From NCBI GenBank assembly GCA_902517315.1, contig CABYBP010000012.1:1-33820 (forward strand): 33,820 bases of DNA, read 5' to 3'. Below, one piece after another: positions 1-7,127 of this stretch. The translations under genes were made by a program, and so were the position numbers. Source of the DNA: an uncultured Alphaproteobacteria bacterium. Lineage in GTDB: Bacteria > Pseudomonadota > Alphaproteobacteria > HIMB59 > GCA-002718135. The notes beneath the pieces were generated by a model. That model saw only the letters and a list, made by a program, of their open reading frames with translations. It did no database searches and was not told the origin of the DNA. Numbering within the stretch: the stretch's first letter is position 1; every line of letters begins with the position of its first letter.

Positions 1-206
1 CTGGATTTAAAAAATTTAATTTAATTAAAGGTAAAACTACTGAAGAATATACCCTTTATGCATCACATAGTATTTGGAATAGTGAAGAAGATTTTATTAA
101 TTGGACTAAATCAGAAGAATTTCGATTGGCCCATAAAAATGCTGGCAATAATAAACATTTATACCTTGGACACCCAGAATTTGAAGGTTTCAAAAAAATA
201 CTGTAG
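1..206 (+). CDS. Antibiotic biosynthesis monooxygenase (ABM)-family protein, 3' part only
   Basis: The reading frame with codons from base 3 is open from the window edge to a TAG at 204-206 and encodes 67 residues of a small ABM-domain protein (the HmoA/IsdG/YgiN-like ferredoxin-fold family, often haem- or quinol-related oxygenases). Visible family features are W followed by the SEEDF segment, then W-T-K-S-E-E-F, an A-H-K-N-A, and the ending Y-L-G-H-P-E-F-E-G-F, which is typical of the natural C terminus of this family. The N-terminal half lies upstream of the window, so the start cannot be judged. Substrate is unknown. The next gene remnant begins within a few bases of this stop, which is discussed there. 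A longer open frame on the same strand overlaps this stretch from base 58, but its translation here resembles nothing, so I take the ABM frame as the real one. Confidence 0.72.
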   Translation, partial: GFKKFNLIKGKTTEEYTLYASHSIWNSEEDFINWTKSEEFRLAHKNAGNNKHLYLGHPEFEGFKKIL

Positions 207-207
207 T

Positions 208-888
208 GAAAAAATAATAATGCCTAAAACAGCACCTCAAATAAAAATTGAAAATACAAAAAAATATGGAGCAGAGGTAATATTATATGACACTTACTTT
301 CAAAGTAGAGAAGAGATAGGAAATGAAATTCAAAAGAAGGATAATAGAGCTTTAATTAAACCCTATGATGATGAAGATATAATTGCTGGTCAGGGAACTG
401 CAGCTATCGAAATTGTAAATGATTTGAAAGAGCAATCAATTGAACCTGATCTGTATTTATGTTGTTGTGGAGGTGGAGGTCTTATTGCAGGAACATCAAC
501 ATACTTAAAGCATATCTATCCAAATATAAGATCATATTCTGTGGAGCCCGATGAATTTGATGACACAAAAAGATCTTTAGAAGCTGGTAAAATTATAGAA
601 AATAAAAAAAATGCTAAATCTTTTTGTGACGCACTATTAGCACCACAACCTGGTAATATAACTTTTCAAATTAATTCAAATAATCTTGAAGGAGGACTAA
701 GTGTTTCTGATGAAGAAGTAACAAAAACTATAATTTTGCTAGCTGAACAACTTAAAATAGTTGTGGAGCCAGGAGGAGCCGTTGCAGCTGCAGCAGTATT
801 AAACAATAAAATTGATGTTAAAAATAAAAAAATTATAGTTATGATTTCCGGTGGAAATATCGATCTAAGTTTATTTAATAAGTTATAA
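208..888 (+). pseudogene. Threonine/serine dehydratase-like PLP enzyme, N-terminally truncated
   Basis: From about codon 208 the translation matches the C-terminal two thirds of fold-type II threonine/serine (or threo-3-hydroxyaspartate) dehydratases: I-I-M-P-K-T-A-P-Q-I-K, K-Y-G-A-E-V, Y-D-D-x-D-I-I-A-G-Q-G-T, the phosphate-binding C-G-G-G-G-L-I-A-G loop, V-E-P, F-C-D-A-L-L-A-P, V-E-P-G-G-A-V-A and the ending I-S-G-G-N-I-D. About 100 N-terminal residues are absent, including the S-F-K-x-R-G-A segment that carries the PLP-binding lysine and the S-S-G-N-H-A-Q-G loop, so the product cannot be an active dehydratase. The frame is open back to base 58, but that upstream part overlaps the ABM gene. 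An internal ATG at 220 would give a 222-aa fragment. It overlaps the next gene by one base (TAATG), as in a former operon. A real deletion and an assembly join both explain it. Confidence 0.75.
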
Positions 889-2651
889 TGAATCAATCAA
901 ATTTAAAAAAATTACAAAATCTATTAAAAGAAAAAGATATCGATATTTTTGTCATTAATAGAAGTGATCAATATTTAAATGAGTATATTTCCACAAATGC
1001 GGAAAGATTAAATTTTATAACAAATTTTTCTGGTTCAGCAGGAAGAGCAATTATAATGCCAACAGATGCCTTCTTGTATGTCGATGGACGATATACTTTT
1101 CAAGCGAATACTCAAATTAATGCCAAAGAAATTCAGGCAAAACATTTAAATAACTTTTGGACAGATTTAGAAAAAATTTTATTAGAAGAAGAATATAAAA
1201 TTGCATTAGATCCAACTCTTCATTCAATTATAGAAATTGAAAAAGTGGAAAAAATGTTAGAGAATTCAACATCTCAACTCCAACTAATAGATAAAAATTT
1301 TGTTGATTTAATATGGGAAAATCAACCAAAAACTCAGTATACAGATATATTTGATCACCCAACAAGTTTTGCTGGTCAGGACAGACGTGAAAAATTAGAT
1401 ATTTTAAAAAAATTTTTAGATCAAAATGAAATTGATCATTACTTTATTTCTGGACTTGATAATATTGCTTGGTTATTAAATTTAAGAGCAGATGATATTA
1501 AATATACACCGCTGCTTTATTCTTATTTTCTAATTTCAAAGAATAATAAACACTCTTTGTATGTTAAAGAGTCTTCAATGCCAGAAATTCTAAAAAAAGA
1601 AATCCAAACACTAATAAATATTAATAATATTGAAAATATCGGATCAATTTTTAATAACATTAATTCATCCGAATCAATTGGTATAGATTTTAATTCCACC
1701 ACTTTTTATTTTTTAGATCTTTTAAGAAAACAAAAAATAAATACTAAAAATTTAGTAAATCCATGTATTTTGTTAAAAGCTATCAAAAATGAAACTGAAC
1801 TAGATGGAGCAAAAAAAGCACATATAAGAGATGGTGTTAGTATTACCAAATATATTTATTGGTTAAAAAATATCATGGACCCTAAATCAAATGATGAAAT
1901 AAGTGTTGCACATCATTTAGAAAATCTGCGAAGAAAAAATGAATTTTTTCATTCTCTATCTTTTGATACAATATCAGCAATTGATCAAAATGCAGCCCTT
2001 CCTCATTACCGTGTTACTGAAGAAGGAAAATCATTTTTCTCAGATAATAATATTTACCTTGTTGACTCAGGAGGGCAATATTTTGATGGAACAACCGATA
2101 TAACAAGAACTATAATTTTAGGTAAAGCAACAACAGAACAAAAAGATAGATTTACGAGAGTTCTTAAAGGTCATATTGCATTATCAAATCATGTTTTTGA
2201 AAAGGGAACAAAAGGAAATGATATTGATTATCTAGCAAGAAAAAGTCTACAAGAAATTAATTTAGATTATGATCATGGTACCGGTCACGGAATAGGAAGT
2301 TTTTTGAGTGTCCATGAAGCTCCACAACGTATTGCAAAAAAATCAATGTTTGATAGCGTTGAGTTGCTTCCAGGAATGATTTTATCCAATGAACCTGGAT
2401 ACTATAAAGAAAATGAATATGGTATAAGAACAGAAAATTTAGTCGTGATAAAAGAGAATAATGATAATAAATTATATTTTGAAAACATCTCGTGGTGTCC
2501 AATAGATTTGGATCTCATTGAGAGTAACATGCTTGATCAAATTGAAAGACATTGGCTGAATAAATATCATAGAAAGGTATATGAAACATTGCACACGCAC
2601 CTTGATAATCATGAAAGAGATTGGCTTAAAAAGGTAACTTCTGAAGTTTAG
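888..2651 (+). CDS. pepP: Xaa-Pro aminopeptidase (aminopeptidase P, M24B family)
   Basis: This 587-aa protein is a long-form aminopeptidase P, a dinuclear-metal enzyme that removes an N-terminal residue preceding proline. It has the three-part layout of eukaryotic-like/alphaproteobacterial AMPP: two creatinase N-terminal domains (about 1-135 and 150-305), the pita-bread catalytic domain (about 310-530) and a short M24_C tail ending near residue 587. The metal ligands can be placed at D393 and D404 (in D-S-G-G-Q-Y and T-T-D-I-T-R-T), H467 (H-G-T-G-H-G-I-G), E502 (N-E-P-G-Y-Y) and E516 (R-T-E-N). The ATG overlaps the stop of the damaged dehydratase gene by one base, suggesting shared transcription. 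A perfect 8-bp terminator hairpin follows the stop. The family call is firm; the peptide substrates are not known. The symbol is used loosely, because this is the 60-kDa form rather than E. coli PepP. Confidence 0.95.
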   Translation: MNQSNLKKLQNLLKEKDIDIFVINRSDQYLNEYISTNAERLNFITNFSGSAGRAIIMPTDAFLYVDGRYTFQANTQINAKEIQAKHLNNFWTDLEKILLEEEYKIALDPTLHSIIEIEKVEKMLENSTSQLQLIDKNFVDLIWENQPKTQYTDIFDHPTSFAGQDRREKLDILKKFLDQNEIDHYFISGLDNIAWLLNLRADDIKYTPLLYSYFLISKNNKHSLYVKESSMPEILKKEIQTLININNIENIGSIFNNINSSESIGIDFNSTTFYFLDLLRKQKINTKNLVNPCILLKAIKNETELDGAKKAHIRDGVSITKYIYWLKNIMDPKSNDEISVAHHLENLRRKNEFFHSLSFDTISAIDQNAALPHYRVTEEGKSFFSDNNIYLVDSGGQYFDGTTDITRTIILGKATTEQKDRFTRVLKGHIALSNHVFEKGTKGNDIDYLARKSLQEINLDYDHGTGHGIGSFLSVHEAPQRIAKKSMFDSVELLPGMILSNEPGYYKENEYGIRTENLVVIKENNDNKLYFENISWCPIDLDLIESNMLDQIERHWLNKYHRKVYETLHTHLDNHERDWLKKVTSEV

Positions 2652-2653
2652 TT

Positions 2654-2680
2654 AAAGCCGCCAATTATGCGGCTTTTTTA
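2654..2680 (+). terminator. Intrinsic terminator after the aminopeptidase gene
   Basis: AAAGCCGC (2654-2661) and GCGGCTTT (2669-2676) form a perfect 8-bp stem with a 7-base loop, followed by further T residues to 2679. It starts three bases after the aminopeptidase stop. The same hairpin covers the last codons and stop of the opposite-strand small gene; in that direction there is no T-run beyond the stem, so it probably works mainly for the plus strand. Confidence 0.88.
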
Positions 2681-2841
2681 TTGATTTTAAACTCAGATCT
2701 TAAAAGATGTTTATCTAATTCAATTTTCCACTCATTACCGTATTCAGATTTAAAATATTTAACTAAATCCTCATCTTTATTATAGTTTTTGTCACTTAAA
2801 TCATCGTAAACTTTATTAAAAAAATTAAAAACATTAATCAT
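2665..2841 (-). CDS. Hypothetical small protein, 58 aa
   Basis: Reading the minus strand from ATG at 2841 gives an uninterrupted 58-residue protein beginning M-I-N-V-F-N-F-F-N-K and ending F-K-I-N-K-K-A-A, with stop at 2665-2667. It is charged (many D, E and K), has two tryptophan/tyrosine-containing stretches (V-K-Y-F-K-S-E-Y-G and E-W-K-I-E-L-D) and no signal peptide or membrane segment, so it looks like a small helical cytoplasmic protein. The ATG is preceded by GGAAGGA (2849-2855 on the plus strand as TCCTTCC) at a 7-base spacing. In a window where most genes lack a clear Shine-Dalgarno sequence, this is strong support for translation. Its last residues are encoded inside the terminator hairpin of the convergent aminopeptidase gene. 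I do not recognise the family and assign no function. Confidence 0.68.
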   Translation of the reverse strand: MINVFNFFNKVYDDLSDKNYNKDEDLVKYFKSEYGNEWKIELDKHLLRSEFKINKKAA

Positions 2842-3046
2842 TGTTTATTCCTTCCAATTATAAAATAGTAATTATTCTATGCATTAAAAGTATAAAAATA
2901 TGAATATTATTATGCAAAAAATGCATATACAAGAATATGCTAAAAAATCAAATATACTTAAATTATTTAATAATGATTAAAATTAATTGTACCTGATTGA
3001 CTTTGTCTATTAATACTTCATAAATTTTATAATATTATAACTTTCA
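2842..3046. other. AT-rich divergent intergenic region
   Basis: This 205-base gap lies between the divergent 58-aa small gene and the glycosyltransferase gene and must hold both promoters. A TTGACT hexamer sits at 2997-3002 and a TATAAT at 3028-3033, but they are 25 bases apart, so they are not a standard pair; with so much AT I cannot choose a promoter. No RNA gene or repeat is evident. Confidence 0.4.
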
Positions 3047-4150
3047 ATGATAATAATTTTAACACAATGCTTTCCATCTAGAGTAGGGGGAATTGAAACA
3101 TTGATGTATGATATAGCATTAAATTTAAGTCTTAAACACGATGTAAAAGTCTTAGCTGACCAGCAAGATGTTTCAAAAGATTTAGAATTTGATAAAAATA
3201 ATAAAAATTTTACAATATTAAGATTTAAAGGTTTAAAATTTTTAAGAAAAAGAAATAAATTTAATCAACTTAAAAATATTTGTACTTCAAATAATATTGA
3301 TGCGGTCATCACTGATAGTTGGAAAAGTCTTGAGTTACCAATTAATTTTTTAAAAGAGAAAAAAATACCAATTATTACTCTTGTTCATGGAAATGAAATA
3401 ATAATCAAAAATAATAATCATCATAAACGAATAAAGAAAGTTTTAGAATTAGCAAACGCATTAGTGGTCAATTCATCATATACTAAAAACTTACTTTCAA
3501 AAATAAGTGAAAACTTTAAAAAAATTGAAGTTATCTATCCAGGTGTAAAATCTACTAAGAATATTATAGAACAAGAAATAGATTTAGAAGTTAGTTATCC
3601 AACGTTACTTACTCTTGCCAGACTAGAAAAAAGAAAAGGACATTCGTATATTCTTAAATCTATTTTTAATTTAAAAAAAATTTATCCAAATATTCAATAT
3701 ATAATTGCTGGTGAAGGTGATCAGTTAGAGAATATAAAGCAAGAAATAAAAAATTATAATCTAGAATCAAATGTGAAGTTAGTTGGAACAATAAATGAAA
3801 ATCAAAAAAAATTTATTTTTTCTAAGACTGATATTATGATCATGCCTACAATAGATGAAACTCATGCAAATTCTATTGAAGGTTTTGGAATCGCATACAT
3901 TGAAGCAGCACAATACGGAATTCCTTCAATTGCCTCAAATGTTGGAGGTACTCCTGAAGCTGTATTGCATAATAAAACAGGTTTAATTATTAATAATTTT
4001 AATGAATTAGACGAATCAATTAAGAATTTAGTTGAGAACAATCAAAATAGAATTCAATTAGGACAAAATGCAAAAAATAGAGCAGAAAACGAATTAATCT
4101 GGGAAAAACAAGTAGTAAAATACAATAAGTTAATAGATGATATTCAATGA
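3047..4150 (+). CDS. Family 4 glycosyltransferase (GT-B fold)
   Basis: This 367-aa protein has the two Rossmann-like halves of retaining GT4 glycosyltransferases that move a sugar from a nucleotide-sugar donor to lipid, polysaccharide or small-molecule acceptors. The N-terminal acceptor domain opens with an F-P-S-R-V-G-G-I-E-T loop near residues 9-18. The C-terminal donor domain starts near the T-L-A-R-L-E-K-R-K-G-H segment and contains the E-x7-E signature at E278 and E286 (E-G-F-G-I-A-Y-I-E), followed by N-V-G-G-T-P-E-A-V. There is no membrane segment. ATG at 3047 is the first start in frame and fits the beta-strand that must begin the domain; no Shine-Dalgarno is visible. It overlaps the next gene by four bases (ATGA), so the two are probably co-transcribed. 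The acceptor cannot be read from sequence, and no other envelope sugar genes are adjacent. Confidence 0.88.
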   Translation: MIIILTQCFPSRVGGIETLMYDIALNLSLKHDVKVLADQQDVSKDLEFDKNNKNFTILRFKGLKFLRKRNKFNQLKNICTSNNIDAVITDSWKSLELPINFLKEKKIPIITLVHGNEIIIKNNNHHKRIKKVLELANALVVNSSYTKNLLSKISENFKKIEVIYPGVKSTKNIIEQEIDLEVSYPTLLTLARLEKRKGHSYILKSIFNLKKIYPNIQYIIAGEGDQLENIKQEIKNYNLESNVKLVGTINENQKKFIFSKTDIMIMPTIDETHANSIEGFGIAYIEAAQYGIPSIASNVGGTPEAVLHNKTGLIINNFNELDESIKNLVENNQNRIQLGQNAKNRAENELIWEKQVVKYNKLIDDIQ

Positions 4151-5082
4151 CCATTTTATTTCATAATACAACTTTTGATAAAATTGATATTTGGAAAAAA
4201 ACAATAAAAAAATATTTTAAAAATGAAAAAATAATTTCTATCAAAGATTACAAACAATTTGATGATGTAAAATATGCAATTATTTGGAATTTGCCCGACA
4301 AAACACTTTCAAAATTAAAAAATCTCAAAGTCATTTTTTCTATGGGAGCAGGCATTGATCACATATTAAAATTAAAAAGTTATAATAAAAAAATACCTAT
4401 TGTAAGAATAAAGGACTCAAAAATGGCAGAAAGAATTGCTAATTACACTTTAGCACAAATACTAAATTATCAATTAAATTTTAAAATTTTTCAAAATTCT
4501 CAAATAAAAAAATACTGGTCAGGTGAGAGAACTCCAATTGATAATGAAAACTTAACTGTTGGTATTCTTGGTTTAGGTTTTCTTGGTTCACGCATTGCAA
4601 AAAAATTGGTTAATTTAAATTACAATGTAATTGCGTTTAAGAAATCTCCCAAGCGATTATCAAATATTAAAATATATACAAAAAAAAATATAATAAAATT
4701 TATTAAAAATTCTGATGTTATAGTTTCAATTTTACCAGCAACACCTGAAACAGATAATATCATTAATGCATCTTTTCTAAAAAAAATGAAAAAAAAATCA
4801 TGTTTAATAAATATTGGTAGAGGTAACGCTATTGATGAAAGTGCACTTGTTGAACACTCAAAAAGTAATAAAGATTTTTTTGCTTATTTAGATGTTTTTA
4901 AGAGTGAACCGCTTAAACCTTCAAATAAACTTTGGGAATTAACAAATGTTTCTATTACTCCACATGTTGCAGGTGTTACAGTAATCGAATCAGCTATAGA
5001 ATATATGTTTACAAAATATAAAATATATAAAAAAAATCATAAGTTAAAATCTGATGTCGAATCTAATAAGCATTTTTATTAA
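4147..5082 (+). CDS. D-2-hydroxyacid dehydrogenase, GhrA-like (glyoxylate/hydroxypyruvate reductase A type)
   Basis: This 311-aa NAD(P)-dependent oxidoreductase belongs to the D-isomer 2-hydroxyacid dehydrogenases and is closest in pattern to GhrA, which reduces glyoxylate and hydroxypyruvate. Features seen: the substrate-loop M-G-A-G-I-D-H, a dinucleotide fold G-I-L-G-L-G-F-L-G-S starting at G139, and the catalytic triad R225 (N-I-G-R-G), E254 (K-S-E-P) and H273 (T-P-H-V-A-G-V-T). The length and the missing N-terminal extension also fit GhrA. It overlaps the glycosyltransferase by four bases. Another 2-hydroxyacid dehydrogenase superfamily member, formate dehydrogenase, lies 0.9 kb downstream, but sequence similarity between them is low, so this is not a recent duplication. 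Actual substrate is an inference from the family. Confidence 0.85.
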   Translation: MTILFHNTTFDKIDIWKKTIKKYFKNEKIISIKDYKQFDDVKYAIIWNLPDKTLSKLKNLKVIFSMGAGIDHILKLKSYNKKIPIVRIKDSKMAERIANYTLAQILNYQLNFKIFQNSQIKKYWSGERTPIDNENLTVGILGLGFLGSRIAKKLVNLNYNVIAFKKSPKRLSNIKIYTKKNIIKFIKNSDVIVSILPATPETDNIINASFLKKMKKKSCLINIGRGNAIDESALVEHSKSNKDFFAYLDVFKSEPLKPSNKLWELTNVSITPHVAGVTVIESAIEYMFTKYKIYKKNHKLKSDVESNKHFY

Positions 5083-5183
5083 ATTTTAGAATTATTCTAA
5101 TATTAAAATTTTTATCTAAGTTAATAAAAATAACAAAAATAAAATAAATTTTATTTTTTTAAAAAAATAAGTACTTTTGAATA

Positions 5184-5837
5184 GTGTTTAACCAATTTTT
5201 ATCGTCAAATATTGATTTATGTTTGAATACGATCTTGTATTTAGTAGGTCTTCAAGCACCAGGTAATTACAAAAAAATTTTAAACTATGGTGTAAGTATC
5301 AAAAAAATATCAAGCAATAAAAATTACGATTTTATTCAAATCGAAAAACCAAATTTATCTAATTTAGATTTAAAATTTGATAAATTAGATCCTATCAAAG
5401 GCTCATCTAGTTTTGTAGTTGGTTATATATCAAAAATTATTGATTTAAATATCACAAATAATATTTTTAACTCACGGATTTATAGATCTGATATTAAACA
5501 AATTTACCTTTCTATTTTTAATACATTTTATAAAATTAGTGGTGAAGAAATTTTTGATTTTGCAATATTTAATAATCAAAATATCATGTTTAATTCTGAT
5601 TATTCTAATGTAACCTCTCATTTTGGTTTAGGCAGTTATGCCGCAATATGGGACCACCAATTATTTGAGAGAGATTTTGCTTTGAACAATGGCTATTTAT
5701 ATTCTTTTCTTTCAGAAAACGATAATACTCTACTGACTAGAAATCTTGAAAATGTCTTAATAGCTCAATTTAACAAAAAAGAGATATCCAAAAATCATTT
5801 ATTCATAAACAGTCTGAGTATTAAGCATAAAACTTAA
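5184..5837 (+). CDS. Hypothetical protein, 217 aa, not recognised
   Basis: An open frame starting at GTG (5184), with an in-frame TGA just upstream at 5178-5180, encodes 217 residues rich in N, I, S, F and K. I do not recognise the family. It has no clear signal peptide, membrane helix, nucleotide-binding loop or metal-binding cluster; the most patterned stretch is H-F-G-L-G-S-Y-A-A-I-W-D-H-Q-L-F-E-R-D near residues 151-169. No Shine-Dalgarno precedes the GTG and there is no other early start codon, so the true 5' end may be missing or frameshifted. It stands alone, about 100 bases from each neighbour, between the GhrA-like gene and formate dehydrogenase. The absence of stops over 650 bases of AT-rich DNA supports a gene or a young remnant of one. 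Confidence 0.5.
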   Translation: MFNQFLSSNIDLCLNTILYLVGLQAPGNYKKILNYGVSIKKISSNKNYDFIQIEKPNLSNLDLKFDKLDPIKGSSSFVVGYISKIIDLNITNNIFNSRIYRSDIKQIYLSIFNTFYKISGEEIFDFAIFNNQNIMFNSDYSNVTSHFGLGSYAAIWDHQLFERDFALNNGYLYSFLSENDNTLLTRNLENVLIAQFNKKEISKNHLFINSLSIKHKT

Positions 5838-5972
5838 ATTTAAAATAATTACAAATTAGTTAAATTTATTAGGACTTAAGTAAAAAAAAATATTTTTAAA
5901 AATATATTTTAAAAATAAATATAATTATTTTATGAAAATTTTTGTGTTTTATATGATGATCCTACTACAGGA

Positions 5973-7127
5973 ATGCCTGAAAGCTATGCCTTAAACAGTC
6001 TTCCAAAAATTGAAAAGTATCCTGATGGAATGACTCTTCCATCTCCTAAAGATATAGATTTTAACCCAGGTGAATTACTGGGATGTGTTTCTGGAGAATT
6101 AGGTTTAAGAAAATTTTTAGAAGAACAGGGTCATACTTTAGTTGTTACTTCTGATAAAGATATTGATGGATGTCAGGCTGACAAAGAATTAGTTGATTCA
6201 GATATAGTTATATCACAACCTTTTTGGCCTTATTATTTAACTAGAAAAAGAATTGAAAGTGCTCCAAATCTTAAAATGGCAATTACTGCTGGTATAGGTT
6301 CTGACCATGTAGATCTTCAAGCCGCAATGGATAATAAAGTAGATGTAGTAGAAGTTACTTATTGTAATTCTAGATCAGTTGCAGAACATATTGTTATGAT
6401 GATACTTTCTTTGGTAAGAGATTATCGTAATCAACATGCAATCGCAAAATCTGGCGGATGGAATATTGCTGATGCAGTGAAAAGATCTTATGATGTTGAA
6501 GGTATGCATATAGGTACAGTTGCTGCTGGAAGAATTGGTTTAGATGCTCTAAGAAAAATGAAACCATTTGACACTCATTTGCACTACTTTGATAGGCATA
6601 GACTAGCTGAAAGCATCGAAAAAGAACTAAATTTAACGTATCATGCAGATTTAGACTCAATGTTGGAAATTTGTGATGTTGTAACAATTAATTGCCCCCT
6701 TCATCCAGAAACAGAACATCTTTTTAACGATGAGCGTATAAGCAAAATGAAAAAAGGTGCCTACATTGTAAACACAGCCAGAGGAAAAATATGTGATAAG
6801 GATGCTGTGGCAAGAGCTATACAATCAGGTCAACTAAGTGGTTATGCAGGGGATGTGTGGTTTCCCCAACCTGCACCAAACGATCACGTGTGGCGAGATA
6901 TGCCTAATAATGGCATGACGCCTCATACATCAGGCACATCTTTATCGGCACAAGCAAGATATGCTGCAGGAGTTAGAGAAATTTTAGAATGTTTTTTTGA
7001 TGGAAATAATATCAGAGATCAATATCTTATTGTTAAAGATGGTAATCTTGCTGGAATGGGGGCACACTCTTACAGTAAAGGAAGTTCCACTTCTGGTTCA
7101 GAAGAAGCAACTAAATATACAAAATAA
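5973..7127 (+). CDS. fdh: NAD-dependent formate dehydrogenase, 5' end apparently frameshifted
   Basis: This metal-free formate dehydrogenase (formate + NAD+ to CO2 + NADH) closely resembles Pseudomonas sp. 101 FDH: L-L-G-x-V-S-G-E-L-G-L-R-K, S-Q-P-F-W-P, T-A-G-I-G-S-D-H-V-D-L-Q, T-Y-C-N-S, G-T-V-A-A-G-R-I-G-L, L-H-Y-F-D-R-H-R-L, N-T-A-R-G-K, the catalytic-His region T-P-H-T-S-G-T, and the ending G-A-H-S-Y-S-K-G. Counting from ATG 5973, N132 and R270 are 14 residues short of the known N146 and R284. The missing 14 residues are present upstream: in the FDH frame 5943-5972 reads C-V-L-Y-D-D-P-T-T-G, and ATG 5932 reads M-K-I, but the two are out of frame by one base at a run of five T (5939-5943). 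Six T would restore M-K-I-F-C-V-L-Y-D-D-P. It is convergent with dapE, which begins at the next base. Confidence 0.93.
   Translation: MPESYALNSLPKIEKYPDGMTLPSPKDIDFNPGELLGCVSGELGLRKFLEEQGHTLVVTSDKDIDGCQADKELVDSDIVISQPFWPYYLTRKRIESAPNLKMAITAGIGSDHVDLQAAMDNKVDVVEVTYCNSRSVAEHIVMMILSLVRDYRNQHAIAKSGGWNIADAVKRSYDVEGMHIGTVAAGRIGLDALRKMKPFDTHLHYFDRHRLAESIEKELNLTYHADLDSMLEICDVVTINCPLHPETEHLFNDERISKMKKGAYIVNTARGKICDKDAVARAIQSGQLSGYAGDVWFPQPAPNDHVWRDMPNNGMTPHTSGTSLSAQARYAAGVREILECFFDGNNIRDQYLIVKDGNLAGMGAHSYSKGSSTSGSEEATKYTK

Noticed and set aside
666..896. Minus-strand open frame antisense to the dehydratase remnant
   Set aside because: It lies wholly opposite a frame with clear homology and has no own motifs; an ordinary antisense shadow.
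2900..2980. Possible 26-aa plus-strand ORF in the gap before the glycosyltransferase
   Set aside because: It has no Shine-Dalgarno, several in-frame ATGs in an AT-rich tract, and an unremarkable product; not supportable.
2997..3033. TTGACT and TATAAT before the glycosyltransferase as a promoter
   Set aside because: The spacing is 25 bases, far from 17; such hexamers occur by chance in DNA this AT-rich.
5141..5157. AAAATAA/TTATTTT inverted repeat as a terminator after the GhrA-like gene
   Set aside because: The stem has only A-T pairs with a 3-base loop and would not be stable; such repeats are expected in this composition.
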